From Streptomyces sp. NBC_00078 (GTDB lineage Bacteria; Actinomycetota; Actinomycetes; Streptomycetales; Streptomycetaceae), in the NCBI RefSeq assembly GCF_026343335.1, contig NZ_JAPELX010000001.1:4526001-4590000 (forward strand): 64,000 nt of DNA. The letters are read 5' to 3'. Numbering within the stretch: position 1 is the stretch's first letter; every line of letters starts with the position of its first letter. Positions 51,223 through 60,462 of this stretch are shown piece after piece. Made by a program: the position numbers and the translations under genes. Below the pieces are notes generated by a model, which was not told the origin of the DNA, made no database searches, and worked only from the letters and a program-made list of their open reading frames with translations.

Positions 51223-51353
51223 CTCCGTGCCCCCAACGGGGGACCGAGCACTGTTGGGTAGGGGCGCCTCTCCGAGCGAGCCGAGAGGCTTACGGTCGCG
51301 GGGTTCGGCCGCGGCCCGGCCGCGGCTGATAATGCCGTGCAGCAGTGAGCGAC

Positions 51354-51367
51354 GTTTCACGTGAAAC
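51354..51367. promoter_or_regulatory. parS: parS site upstream of parA
   Basis: Perfect GTTTCACGTGAAAC between rsmG and parA. Confidence 0.92.
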
Positions 51368-51460
51368 ACGATGCACAGCAGCAGGGGCCGAACTGCCGCG
51401 ACACTCCGGCGTGCGTAGGTTTGGCAGCTTGTGTGGAGTACGTCTCGTCGTCAGGGCGGA

Positions 51461-52177
51461 TCAGCGACGCCGCCGCACTCGCTCTGTACGAGCGGCCTTG
51501 GCCTTCTTCGCCGCGAAGCGCACACCGCCGGGGCTCTCACCGACCTCGACCCGGACAACAGTGGACGGGGGATCCACCACGCCCTCACCCACATGCAGGA
51601 TCGAGGTCTCCACGGCACCGAGCTTGCTCAGTGCCGTGGACGCGCTCTTGAGCTCCTCCTCAGCGGTGTCCCCCTTGAGTGCAAGCATCTCGCCGTACGG
51701 CCTCAGCAGTGGGATGCCCCACGTGGCCAGTCGGTCCAGCGGAGCCACGGCCCGTGCCGTCACGACATGGACCGGCGGCACCTTGCCCATGACCTCCTCG
51801 GCACGGCCCCGGACCACGGTCACATGGTCCAAGCCCAGCAGCTCGACGACCTCGGTGAGGAAGTTCGTACGCCGCAGCAGAGGTTCCAGCAGCGTGATCT
51901 TGAGGTCCTCACGGACCAGCGCCAGAGGAATGCCCGGCAGGCCGGCACCCGAGCCGACGTCGCACACCGTCACCCCCTCGGGCACGACCTCGGAGAGCAC
52001 CGCGCAGTTAAGCAGGTGCCGCTCCCAGAGGCGAGGCACTTCGCGAGGGCCGATGAGCCCGCGCTGCACGCCCGCCTCAGCGAGCAGCTCCGCATAGCGG
52101 ACCGCGTCCGCGAAGCGATCGCCGAACACCTCACGCGCCTGCTCGGGCGCAGGGGGGAGCTCCGCTGCCTCGTTCAC
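51461..52177 (-). CDS. rsmG: 16S rRNA (guanine-N7) methyltransferase RsmG (GidB)
   Basis: The 238-residue protein has NEAAELPPAPEQAREVFGDRF at the start, LWERHLLNCAVLSEVVP, and the SAM-binding loop VCDVGSGAGLPGIPLAL. It methylates a G in the 530 loop of 16S rRNA; in S. coelicolor loss gives streptomycin resistance and antibiotic overproduction. GTG at 52177 is chosen by match to the known N-terminus; an ATG at 52201 lies upstream. Confidence 0.94.
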   Translation of the reverse strand: MNEAAELPPAPEQAREVFGDRFADAVRYAELLAEAGVQRGLIGPREVPRLWERHLLNCAVLSEVVPEGVTVCDVGSGAGLPGIPLALVREDLKITLLEPLLRRTNFLTEVVELLGLDHVTVVRGRAEEVMGKVPPVHVVTARAVAPLDRLATWGIPLLRPYGEMLALKGDTAEEELKSASTALSKLGAVETSILHVGEGVVDPPSTVVRVEVGESPGGVRFAAKKAKAARTERVRRRR

Positions 52178-52295
52178 GGGGACCGTCCTTCCGTACCGCA
52201 TCAGCGCACCGGGCGCCGACCAACAGAACTATCAGGCTGACAAAGTTCGGCCCCGCCTGCGCTACAGACGGGGCCGGAGGAACGTAACGGACCGA

Positions 52296-52808
52296 TCAGG
52301 CCGGGAGCACGACGACGAAGCGCTGCGGCTCCTCGCCCTCGGACTCGCTGCGCAGGCCCGCAGCCTTGACCGCGTCGTGCACGACCTTGCGCTCGAACGG
52401 GGTCATCGGCTTCATCTTCACCGGCTCGCCGGTGTTCCTGACCTCGGTGGCCGCCTTCGCACCCAGCTCGGAGAGCTCGGTGCGCTTCTTGGCGCGGTAG
52501 CCGCCGATGTCCAGCATCAGCCGGCTGCGGTCTCCGGTCTCCCGGTGCACGGCCAGGCGCGTGAGCTCCTGGAGCGCCTCAAGCACCTCCCCGTCACGGC
52601 CGACCAGCTTCTGCAGGTCTCGGCCGCCCGCGTCGCTGATGATCGAGACAGCGGCGCGGTCGGCCTCGACGTCCATGTCGATGTCGCCGTCGAGATCGGC
52701 GATGTCCAACAGACCCTCAAGGTAGTCCGCTGCGATCTCGCCCTCCTGCTCCAGGCGGGTCAGGGTGTCTGCACCCTCGACAGCGGCGGAGGTGGTGCCT
52801 TCCGTCAC
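52296..52808 (-). CDS. KhpB/Jag RNA-binding protein (R3H)
   Basis: The 170-residue protein has an acidic N-terminus, a KH-like domain (GRDLQKLVGRDGEVLEALQELTRLAVH) and a C-terminal R3H domain (PFERKVVHDAVKAAGLRSESEGEEPQRFVVVLPA). Jag/KhpB is an RNA-binding regulator always next to yidC. It starts 15 bp after the yidC stop. Confidence 0.9.
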   Translation of the reverse strand: MTEGTTSAAVEGADTLTRLEQEGEIAADYLEGLLDIADLDGDIDMDVEADRAAVSIISDAGGRDLQKLVGRDGEVLEALQELTRLAVHRETGDRSRLMLDIGGYRAKKRTELSELGAKAATEVRNTGEPVKMKPMTPFERKVVHDAVKAAGLRSESEGEEPQRFVVVLPA

Positions 52809-52823
52809 GGGATGGGCTCCTTC

Positions 52824-54107
52824 TTACTTCTTGGACGGGGACTTGGGGCGCTGCGGGCCCTTGCGCTGCCCGGACTGAGCCTTGCTGCGGGTGCCACTGC
52901 CGGTCTTGGGCTCGGGCTTCTTGGCAACGGCGGGGGGCTGGACGTCCTCCGGCTCGTCGGACTTGCTCAACGACGTCTTCGGCTCGGCTTCGCCGGTACC
53001 CTTGGGGCCGGACTGCCGCTGGGCCTTGGTCTGCCGCTTGGGCTGCTGGCGCTTGGGAGCGGCAGCGGCACCGCCGGTCGTCGGCATTCCGTCCTCGGTC
53101 TGCGCGGCGGCAGCACTCTCGCTCTGCATCACGGTGCCGTCGGTCTGGGCAGCGAGACCGGCCTTGTTCAGCGAGTTGATGAACTTGCGCTCGAACTCGT
53201 TGCGGTCACGGCCCTTGGTGACGATCGCCTTGATGATGGTGCGCTCACTGCGCTTGCGGGCCTTGCCATGCTGCGTGACGTGCTTGGTCAGACGCTCCAG
53301 GTAGGCAGCCTGCGCCTTGGAACCCGGGGTCGGGTTGTTGTGGATCACGTACATCTGCTGACCCATGGTCCACACGTTGGTGGTCAGCCAGTAGACGAGG
53401 ACACCGACCGGGAAGTTGATGCCGAAGACGGCGAACATGACCGGGAAGACGTACATCAGCATCTTCTGCTGCTGCATGAACGGCGTCTTCACCGTCGTGT
53501 CGACGTTCTTCGTCATCAGCTGGCGCTGTGTGTAGAACTGCGACGCCGACATCATGACGATCATGATCGCGGTGACGACACGGACGTCGGTCAGCGTGGC
53601 ACCGAGCTGGGCGACCTTGTCGGCGCTGTCCGTGAACTTCGCGGCCAGGGGGGCACCGAAGATGTGTGCCTGACGAGCGCTGGCGAGCAGCGAATCGTCG
53701 ATGACACCGATCGTCTTGCCCGTCGCGATGCCGTTGAGCACGTGATAGAGGGCGAAGAAGAACGGCGACTGCGCCAGGATGGGAAGGCACGAGGAGAGCG
53801 GGTTGGTGCCCGTCTCCTTGTACAGCTTCATCATCTCTTCGGACTGACGCTGCTTGTCGTTCTTGTAGCGCTCCTGGATCTTCTTCATCTCGGGCTGCAG
53901 CGTCTGCATCGCCCGGGTCGACTTGATCTGCTTCACGAAGAGCGGGATCAGGCAGATACGGATGAGGATCACCAGGGACACGATGGACAGGCCCCAGGCC
54001 CAGCCCGTGTCGGGACCGAAGATCTTCCCGTACATCGAGTGGAACTGGACGATGACCCATGAAACGGGTGTCGTGATGAAGCTGAAGAGGCTGGCAATCG
54101 TGTCCAC
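52824..54107 (-). CDS. yidC: Membrane protein insertase YidC
   Basis: The 427-residue protein has five to six membrane helices (WAWGLSIVSLVILIRICLIPLFV, LPILAQSPFFFALYHVL, VVTAIMIVMMSASQFYTQRQ, YVFPVMFAVFGINFPVGVLVYW) and a long basic cytoplasmic tail. It inserts proteins into the membrane with or without SecYEG. GTG start at 54107, 3 bp from the yidD stop. The lysine/glutamine-rich tail is typical of actinobacterial YidC. Confidence 0.95.
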   Translation of the reverse strand: MDTIASLFSFITTPVSWVIVQFHSMYGKIFGPDTGWAWGLSIVSLVILIRICLIPLFVKQIKSTRAMQTLQPEMKKIQERYKNDKQRQSEEMMKLYKETGTNPLSSCLPILAQSPFFFALYHVLNGIATGKTIGVIDDSLLASARQAHIFGAPLAAKFTDSADKVAQLGATLTDVRVVTAIMIVMMSASQFYTQRQLMTKNVDTTVKTPFMQQQKMLMYVFPVMFAVFGINFPVGVLVYWLTTNVWTMGQQMYVIHNNPTPGSKAQAAYLERLTKHVTQHGKARKRSERTIIKAIVTKGRDRNEFERKFINSLNKAGLAAQTDGTVMQSESAAAAQTEDGMPTTGGAAAAPKRQQPKRQTKAQRQSGPKGTGEAEPKTSLSKSDEPEDVQPPAVAKKPEPKTGSGTRSKAQSGQRKGPQRPKSPSKK

Positions 54108-54110
54108 TAA

Positions 54111-54464
54111 TCATGCTCCTTGGGCATGGGACGGAGTCTCTGCGGCCGGGCTCGAAGGAAGGTTCTCCTCGGTGGCCGTTTCGGCGGCGGAGGGCCCGCC
54201 CCTGCGTGCGCGCCACGCGTCGCGCAGCATTTCGTGCCACCGCGGGCGCTTGCGCGGTGGCACATGGTCCACACCGCCGAGCGACCACGGATTGCACCGC
54301 AGGATGCGCCAGGCGGTGAGCGCCGTGCCTTTGATCGCACCGTGCCGGTCGATGGCCGTGTACCCGTAGTGGGAGCACGACGGGTAGTACTTGCACACCG
54401 GCCCTAGCAGCGGACTGATGGTCCACTGGTACAGCTTGATCAGAGCCAGCAGCGGGTACTTCAT
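54111..54464 (-). CDS. yidD: Membrane protein insertion efficiency factor YidD
   Basis: The 117-residue protein starts MKYPLLALIKLYQWTISPLLG and has the conserved CKYYPSCSHYGYTAIDRHGAIKG with two Cys, then WRILRCNPWSLGGVDHVPP. It aids YidC. Its start overlaps the rnpA stop by 4 bp. Confidence 0.94.
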   Translation of the reverse strand: MKYPLLALIKLYQWTISPLLGPVCKYYPSCSHYGYTAIDRHGAIKGTALTAWRILRCNPWSLGGVDHVPPRKRPRWHEMLRDAWRARRGGPSAAETATEENLPSSPAAETPSHAQGA

Positions 54465-54832
54465 CGTGCGCCCCCTCCCAGCAACCGCTCAATGGCGGCA
54501 TCCAGGTCTTGGGCCAGTTGTGCATGGTCGGCGTCACCCGCACCGGGTAGCGCTCGTACGACTACCAGGCTACCGGGGGGCAACAGGGCGACTCGGTCCC
54601 GCATCAGGTGGCGCAGTCTGCGCTTGACCTTGTTGCGTATCACCGCACCGCCCACTGCTTTGCTCACGACGAAACCCGCACGCGTCGGGGGAGCGCTCTC
54701 CCCAGGCGCGTGCGGGTCCGTGGCACCGCTACGAAGATGGACGACGAGGGACGGGCGTCCGGCCCGGCGCCCTCGTCGTACTGCGGTCGCGAAGTCCTCG
54801 CGCCGCCTCAGCCGGTTCTCGGTGGGCAGCAC
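54461..54832 (-). CDS. rnpA: RNase P protein component
   Basis: The 123-residue protein starts MLPTENRLRRREDFATAVRRGRRAGRPSLVVHLRS, with the signature RNR-type region GAVIRNKVKRRLRHLMRD. It joins the RNase P RNA to mature tRNA 5' ends. It is 21 bp after rpmH. Confidence 0.95.
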   Translation of the reverse strand: MLPTENRLRRREDFATAVRRGRRAGRPSLVVHLRSGATDPHAPGESAPPTRAGFVVSKAVGGAVIRNKVKRRLRHLMRDRVALLPPGSLVVVRALPGAGDADHAQLAQDLDAAIERLLGGGAR

Positions 54833-54853
54833 GACGGCATGACCTGACCGGGA

Positions 54854-54991
54854 TCAGGCGGACAGGCTGGCGCGACCCTTGCTGCGGCGGTTCGCCAGAA
54901 TCGCGCGACCGGCACGGGTACGCATCCGCAGGCGGAAGCCGTGGGTCTTGGCGCGACGACGGTTGTTCGGCTGGAAGGTGCGCTTGCTCAC
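54854..54991 (-). CDS. rpmH: 50S ribosomal protein L34
   Basis: The 45-residue protein reads VSKRTFQPNNRRRAKTHGFR then LRMRTRAGRAILANRRSKGR and ASLSA, the invariant L34 sequence. The start is GTG at 54991. It is the first gene of the minus-strand rpmH-rnpA-yidD-yidC series. The adjoining gap to dnaA contains its promoter. Confidence 0.97.
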   Translation of the reverse strand: MSKRTFQPNNRRRAKTHGFRLRMRTRAGRAILANRRSKGRASLSA

Positions 54992-55375
54992 TCGGGGGCT
55001 CCAGAAATCAATCGGTAATGGCGGGGTGCCGTCTTAGCTGTCACCGTGCGCCCACGAGTAGCTCGCGTTAACGCCCGAGTGCACCGCTTCCCGATCACCT
55101 GACGCGATCTGTGCCCATCGGAGGCAGGCGGCAGCAGCCATCGACAACTCGACCTGGTTACGGTACGCGGGGCTACGCCATCCGGTCAAACCAACGGTCA
55201 CTGAGAGACACTATCCACAGCCTGGGGACAACAACTTGAACCGCACCCGTTGCCCTGACTACCTTGGCTGAACCCCGGTTCGTTCCCTTGACCCCTTGTT
55301 TTGGCTCGATCCCCTTTGAATCCCGACCCGTCCCACAACCACACGTTCGTGGGACCCCGTGAGAGAGCGTGCCCT
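54992..55375. promoter_or_regulatory. Divergent rpmH/dnaA intergenic region
   Basis: 384 bp without a gene. On the minus strand TTGACC (55184-55189) and TACCGT (55160-55165) with an 18-bp spacer is a plausible rpmH promoter. A DnaA-box-like CTATCCACA lies at 55211-55219 in front of dnaA and may mediate dnaA autoregulation. The dnaA promoter itself is not clear. Confidence 0.55.
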
Positions 55376-57307
55376 GTGGCTGATGTACCTGCCGATCTTG
55401 CCGCAGTGTGGCCACGAGTACTGGAGCAACTTCTCGGCGAGGGCCGGGGCCAGGGTGTGGAGACCAAGGACGAGCACTGGATCCGGCGCTGCCAGCCGCT
55501 CGCGCTGGTCGCCGACACCGCCCTGCTCGCCGTACCGAACGAATTCGCAAAGGGCGTGCTCGAGGGCCGCCTCGCTCCGATCGTCAGCGAGACGCTGACC
55601 CGCGAGTGCGGCCGCCCGATCCGGATCGCGATCACCGTCGATGACTCCGCGGGCGAGCCCCCCGCCCCGCCGGCGCCGCCGATCCGTCCCCAGTCCCGCT
55701 ACGAGGAGCCCGAGCTCCCCTCCGGGCAGTACGACGGCTACGGCCGCCACCGCGCAGACGACCGCCGCACGGGACGCGGCGAGCAGCTTCCGGGTGCCCC
55801 CGGCGACCAGCTCCCCACCCCCCGCCCGGCCTACCCCTCGGAGTACCAGCGCCCCGAGCCCGGCGCCTGGCCGCGCCCGCCGCAGGACGAGTACAGGTCG
55901 CAGGACGAGTACAGCTGGCAGCAGCAGCGCCTCGGCTTCCCAGAGCGGGACCCCTACGCGTCACCGCAGCAGGACTCGTACGGATCCCCGTCACAGGACT
56001 CGTACGCCCCGCCCTCGCAGGACTACCGCCCGCAGTCGATGGAGCGCCCGTCGTACGAGGCACAGCGGCCCGACTACGACCAGCAGCGCCCCGACTACGA
56101 CCAGCCGCGTCCGGACTACGACCAGCGCGACGCCCGCCGGGAGCTGCCCAAGCAGTCGTCCGGTTCCGGGCACGTCCACCGCGGCGGTCCTGTCGGCTCC
56201 GCGCTGCCCGCCTCCAGCGGTGCCCCCGGCCCGCTGGCCGCGAAGCCCGCGCCGGCGACCGGGCCCGGTGAACCGACGGCACGTCTGAACCCGAAGTACC
56301 TCTTCGACACGTTCGTCATCGGCGCCTCCAACCGCTTCGCGCACGCCGCCGCGGTCGCCGTCGCCGAGGCACCGGCGAAGGCGTACAACCCCCTGTTCAT
56401 CTATGGGGAGTCGGGGCTCGGCAAGACGCACCTGCTGCACGCGATCGGGCACTACGCGCGCAGTCTCTACCCGGGCACGCGTGTGCGGTATGTGAGCTCG
56501 GAGGAGTTCACCAACGAGTTCATCAACTCGATCCGCGACGGCAAGGGCGACAGCTTCCGCAAGCGCTACCGCGAGATGGACATCCTGCTCGTCGACGACA
56601 TCCAGTTCCTCGCGGACAAGGAGTCGACGCAGGAGGAGTTCTTCCACACCTTCAACACGCTCCACAACGCGAACAAGCAGATCGTGCTCTCCAGCGACCG
56701 GCCGCCCAAGCAGCTGGTGACGCTGGAGGACCGGCTGCGGAACCGTTTCGAGTGGGGTCTGATCACCGACGTCCAGCCGCCCGAGCTGGAAACGCGCATC
56801 GCGATCTTGCGCAAGAAGGCGGTCCAGGAGCAGCTCAACGCCCCGCCGGAGGTCCTGGAGTTCATCGCCTCCCGCATCTCGCGCAACATCCGCGAGCTGG
56901 AGGGGGCGCTGATCCGGGTGACGGCGTTCGCGTCGCTCAACCGGCAGCCGGTGGACCTGGGCCTCACGGAGATCGTCCTCAAGGACCTGATCCCCGGCGG
57001 CGAGGACTCGGCTCCCGAGATCACCTCGACCGCCATCATGAGCGCGACCGCCGACTACTTCGGCCTCACCGTCGAGGACCTGTGCGGCACCTCGCGCGGC
57101 CGCGCGCTCGTCACGGCCCGCCAGATCGCCATGTACCTGTGCCGCGAGCTCACGGACCTCTCGCTGCCGAAGATCGGCGCGCTGTTCGGCGGCCGCGACC
57201 ACACCACGGTGATGCACGCGGACCGCAAGATCCGCAATCTGATGGCGGAGCGGCGCTCCATCTACAACCAGGTGACCGAGCTGACGAACCGCATCAAGAA
57301 CGGCTGA
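55376..57307 (+). CDS. dnaA: Chromosomal replication initiator DnaA
   Basis: The 643-residue protein has domain I (ADVPADLAAVWPRVLEQLLGEG) and a very long disordered domain II rich in Pro, Asp, Tyr and Gln (repeats RPDYDQQRPDYDQP near residues 225-245). Domain III is an AAA+ ATPase with Walker A YGESGLGKTHLLHAIGHYA and Walker B ILLVDDIQFLADK. The domain IV signature is GGRDHTTVMHADRKIRNLM. It binds DnaA boxes at oriC and opens it. GTG at 55376 after GAGAGAG matches the known Streptomyces start. The extended domain II is typical of the genus. Confidence 0.97.
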   Translation: MADVPADLAAVWPRVLEQLLGEGRGQGVETKDEHWIRRCQPLALVADTALLAVPNEFAKGVLEGRLAPIVSETLTRECGRPIRIAITVDDSAGEPPAPPAPPIRPQSRYEEPELPSGQYDGYGRHRADDRRTGRGEQLPGAPGDQLPTPRPAYPSEYQRPEPGAWPRPPQDEYRSQDEYSWQQQRLGFPERDPYASPQQDSYGSPSQDSYAPPSQDYRPQSMERPSYEAQRPDYDQQRPDYDQPRPDYDQRDARRELPKQSSGSGHVHRGGPVGSALPASSGAPGPLAAKPAPATGPGEPTARLNPKYLFDTFVIGASNRFAHAAAVAVAEAPAKAYNPLFIYGESGLGKTHLLHAIGHYARSLYPGTRVRYVSSEEFTNEFINSIRDGKGDSFRKRYREMDILLVDDIQFLADKESTQEEFFHTFNTLHNANKQIVLSSDRPPKQLVTLEDRLRNRFEWGLITDVQPPELETRIAILRKKAVQEQLNAPPEVLEFIASRISRNIRELEGALIRVTAFASLNRQPVDLGLTEIVLKDLIPGGEDSAPEITSTAIMSATADYFGLTVEDLCGTSRGRALVTARQIAMYLCRELTDLSLPKIGALFGGRDHTTVMHADRKIRNLMAERRSIYNQVTELTNRIKNG

Positions 57308-57328
57308 CAGCCGCCGACGTACGCCGCC

Positions 57329-57363
57329 GAGGGCGCCCCGGGACGACTCCCGAGGGCGCCCTC
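57329..57363 (+). terminator. Terminator after dnaA
   Basis: 10-bp stem GAGGGCGCCC (57329-57338 with 57354-57363), 20 bp past the dnaA stop. Confidence 0.75.
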
Positions 57364-57424
57364 CGTCGTTTCACAGGCCGCCGCGGCCGGCCGCTGCCGT
57401 ACGTCCGGACGCCTGCTGTTCGAT

Positions 57425-57985
57425 TAGAGGCCGGGTTACGGCCACTCTCCACAGATTGGGAGACTTTCTTCCGTCCACATGCTGGGGACTGCGGAGTTGT
57501 CCAGATCTCGATCCACAGGAGAACTGCTGAAGAACCATCAAGGCAGGTCAAGTGGTTGTGGATTGGTGGATGAAAGATCTCCACAGACTGTGGACAGACG
57601 AGTGATCCACAAGCTGTGCACGAAGTTGTCCACCGACAACCCACAGGCAGAGCCCGGTTGTCCCCAGCGATCACTGGTTTCTCCACATCACTGTCCACTG
57701 TTCGGCAACGTGACGCGCCTGATCACTGGGTCGAGTGAAAGCCGTCACACAAAGGTGCCGGGTTCACCTGTGGGAAACGTGGGCAAAGCTGGGGACGGCC
57801 CTGGGGAGAACTCACCTCAAGCTGTGCACGGGGTGTGCAGAACTTTCCGTTCTCCACAGAACCCCGGAGTTGTCCACCGCCTCCGCCCACAGGGGCAGTG
57901 GACAAAATCTTGCCTCTGAGCTGCGAAAACAGGGTTATCCACGGTTTCCACAGCCCCTACTACTACTCCCAACTAGAGAGAGCGA
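57425..57985. other. oriC: oriC, chromosomal replication origin
   Basis: The dnaA-dnaN gap (57308-58197) holds many DnaA-box-like 9-mers around TCCACA/TGTGGA. On the + strand they begin at 57445, 57471, 57509, 57577, 57603, 57626, 57679, 57691, 57850, 57870, 57935 and 57944. On the minus strand they lie at 57557-57565, 57589-57597 and 57897-57905. TTATCCACG and TTGTCCACC are the closest to consensus. The location and density match Streptomyces oriC, which has about nineteen boxes. The remainder of the gap to dnaN at 58198 is the dnaN leader. Confidence 0.93.
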
Positions 57986-58197
57986 GAAGTTCGTTTCGAA
58001 GGGGGTCCTGTGCACAACTCGCTGTCCGGCTCCCGACTGCCCCTCGTCACGACTTGACCGCGAGAGGCACCTACTGTCAGTGCCGTGCGTCAGACTGGTC
58101 CCCGGTGGTCCTTCCCTCCCCAGGGACCGACGACACCGAGACAGACGACGAAGCCAGGCAGGCCGAGAAGCGCCGGCAACAGCAGGAGGCGGCAACA

Positions 58198-59328
58198 GTG
58201 AAGATCCGGGTGGAACGCGACGTACTCGCGGAGGCAGTGGCCTGGGCGGCACGCAGCCTCCCGGCCCGTCCGCCGGCCCCTGTCCTCGCCGGCCTCCTGC
58301 TGAAGGCCGAGGACGGCGCGCTGAGCCTCTCCAGCTTCGACTACGAGGTCTCCGCACGTGTGTCGGTGGAGGCGGAGGTCGAGGAGGAGGGCACGGTCCT
58401 CGTCTCCGGCCGCCTGCTCGCCGACATCTGCCGGGCTCTTCCCAACCGCCCGGTGGAGATTTCCACAGACGGTGTACGGGCGACCGTGGTCTGCGGCTCC
58501 TCGCGGTTCACACTCCACACGCTGCCTGTGGAGGAGTACCCGGCGCTGCCGCAGATGCCGAGTGCGACCGGCACCGTCCCCGGTGAGGTCTTCGCCTCCG
58601 CCGCCGCCCAGGTGGCCATCGCCGCGGGCCGCGACGACACGCTGCCGGTGCTGACCGGTGTGCGCATCGAGATCGAGGGCGACACCGTCACGCTGGCGTC
58701 CACCGACCGCTACCGCTTCGCGGTCCGCGAGTTCCTGTGGAAGCCGGAGAACCCCGAGGCGTCCGCGGTCGCCCTGGTGCCCGCCAAGACACTCCTGGAC
58801 ACCGCCAAGGCCCTCACAAGCGGCGACAGCGTCATCCTGGCGCTGTCCGGCTCGGGCGCGGGCGAGGGTCTGATCGGTTTCGAGGGCGCGGGCCGCCGTA
58901 CGACCACGCGTCTGCTCGAAGGCGACCTGCCGAAGTACCGCTCGCTGTTCCCGACGGAGTTCAACTCCGTCGCTGTGATCGAGACCGCCCCCTTCGTGGA
59001 GGCCGTCAAGCGTGTGGCCCTGGTCGCCGAGCGCAACACCCCGGTGCGGCTCAGCTTCGAGCAGGGCGTGCTGATCCTGGAGGCCGGTTCCAGCGACGAC
59101 GCACAGGCTGTGGAAAGGGTCGACGCCCAGCTTGAGGGCGACGACGTCTCGATCGCCTTCAACCCGACCTTCCTGCTGGACGGCCTGAGCGCCATCGACT
59201 CGCCGGTGGCCCAGCTCTCCTTCACGACGTCCACCAAGCCCGCGCTGCTGAGCGGCAAGCCGGCGCTGGACGCGGAGGCGGACGAGGCCTACAAGTACCT
59301 GATCATGCCGGTGCGGCTGAGCGGCTGA
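58198..59328 (+). CDS. dnaN: DNA polymerase III beta subunit (sliding clamp)
   Basis: The 376-residue protein starts VKIRVERDVLAEAVAWAARSLPARPPAPVLAGLLL. It has three clamp domains, with FEGAGRRTTTRLLEGDLPKYRSLFP in the second and third, and ends YKYLIMPVRLSG, the usual hydrophobic clamp end. It forms the ring that tethers DNA polymerase III. GTG at 58198, GGAGG 10 nt upstream. Confidence 0.97.
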   Translation: MKIRVERDVLAEAVAWAARSLPARPPAPVLAGLLLKAEDGALSLSSFDYEVSARVSVEAEVEEEGTVLVSGRLLADICRALPNRPVEISTDGVRATVVCGSSRFTLHTLPVEEYPALPQMPSATGTVPGEVFASAAAQVAIAAGRDDTLPVLTGVRIEIEGDTVTLASTDRYRFAVREFLWKPENPEASAVALVPAKTLLDTAKALTSGDSVILALSGSGAGEGLIGFEGAGRRTTTRLLEGDLPKYRSLFPTEFNSVAVIETAPFVEAVKRVALVAERNTPVRLSFEQGVLILEAGSSDDAQAVERVDAQLEGDDVSIAFNPTFLLDGLSAIDSPVAQLSFTTSTKPALLSGKPALDAEADEAYKYLIMPVRLSG

Positions 59329-59504
59329 GGCGCGGGGAGCTGTCCCCAGGCGGCGGAGAGGACTTGCAGGCCTGGGGAAAACCCGCAGGTGGGGCAGTAC
59401 GTTTGAGCGCGTATGCCCACAGGTGTGCGTGAGTGCCCGGGGCTAGGCTCGGACGTAGGTACGAGCGTGCCTCACACGCCACACAGCAACCTAAGGAACA
59501 ACTG

Positions 59505-60380
59505 ATGGAGCTCGGTCTCGTCGGCCTCGGCAAGATGGGCGGCAACATGCGCGAGCGGATCCGCCGCGCCGGCCACACCGTCGTCGGATACGACCGCAAC
59601 CCGGACCTTGCCGATGTCCACAGCCTGTCTGAGCTTGTGGGCAAGCTCAGCGCCCCGCGCGTGGTCTGGGTGATGGTCCCGGCCGGTGCCCCCACCCAGT
59701 CGACCGTCGACGAACTGGCCGAGCTGCTGGAGCCGGGCGACGTCGTCGTGGACGGCGGCAACTCCCGCTGGACGGACGACGAGAAGCACGCCGAGGAGCT
59801 GGCGGCCAAGGGCATCGGCTTCGTCGACTGCGGCGTCTCCGGCGGGGTCTGGGGCCTGGAGAACGGCTACGCGCTGATGTACGGCGGCGACGCGGAGAAC
59901 GTCGCCAAGGTGCAGCCGGTCTTCGACGCCCTCAAGCCCGAGGGCAAGTTCGGCGCCGTGCACGCCGGCAAGGTCGGCGCGGGCCACTTCGCGAAGATGG
60001 TCCACAACGGCATCGAGTACGCGATGATGCAGGCCTACGCCGAGGGCTGGGAACTGCTGGAGAAGGTCGACTCGGTCACGGATGTGCGCGAGGTCTTCCG
60101 GTCCTGGCAGGAGGGCACCGTCATCCGCTCCTGGCTGCTGGACCTCGCGGTGAACGCCCTCCACGAGGACGAGCACCTCGACAAGCTGAAGGGTTTTGCA
60201 CAGGACTCCGGCGAGGGACGCTGGACTGTGGAGGCCGCCATCGACAACGCCGTACCGCTGCCCGCGATCACGGCCTCGCTCTTCGCGCGGTTCGCGTCGC
60301 GCCAGGACGACTCGCCGCAGATGAAGATGATCGCGGCACTGCGCAACCAGTTCGGCGGCCACGCCGTAGAGACGAAGTAA
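59505..60380 (+). CDS. gnd: 6-phosphogluconate dehydrogenase (decarboxylating)
   Basis: The 291-residue protein is the short GntZ/YqeC form with NAD(P) loop MELGLVGLGKMGGNMRERI and VDGGNSRWTDDEKHAEEL. The catalytic GHFAKMVHNGIEYAMMQAYAEGWEL and substrate region follow. It oxidises 6-phosphogluconate to ribulose 5-phosphate. It is always between dnaN and recF in streptomycetes. ATG at 59505 after AAGGAAC. Confidence 0.93.
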   Translation: MELGLVGLGKMGGNMRERIRRAGHTVVGYDRNPDLADVHSLSELVGKLSAPRVVWVMVPAGAPTQSTVDELAELLEPGDVVVDGGNSRWTDDEKHAEELAAKGIGFVDCGVSGGVWGLENGYALMYGGDAENVAKVQPVFDALKPEGKFGAVHAGKVGAGHFAKMVHNGIEYAMMQAYAEGWELLEKVDSVTDVREVFRSWQEGTVIRSWLLDLAVNALHEDEHLDKLKGFAQDSGEGRWTVEAAIDNAVPLPAITASLFARFASRQDDSPQMKMIAALRNQFGGHAVETK

Positions 60381-60436
60381 TCCACAGGACGACAAGAAAT
60401 CCACAGATCCACAGGCCGGTCGGCCGCGGATCCACA
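60378..60436. promoter_or_regulatory. Four TCCACA elements between gnd and recF
   Basis: TAATCCACA (60378-60386), AAATCCACA (60397-60405), AGATCCACA (60405-60413) and GGATCCACA (60428-60436) occur in an 82-bp gap. All share the ATCCACA core of DnaA boxes on the same strand, but their first bases are not optimal. Confidence 0.5.
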
Positions 60437-60462
60437 GCGCTGGGGGAGGTCGGCGAACGACC

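Noticed and set aside
51160..51369. N-terminal extension of ParA to GTG 51369
   Set aside because: Contains parS and DnaA-box-like sites; the translated part is low complexity and unlike ParA family N-termini. Kept open as an alternative.
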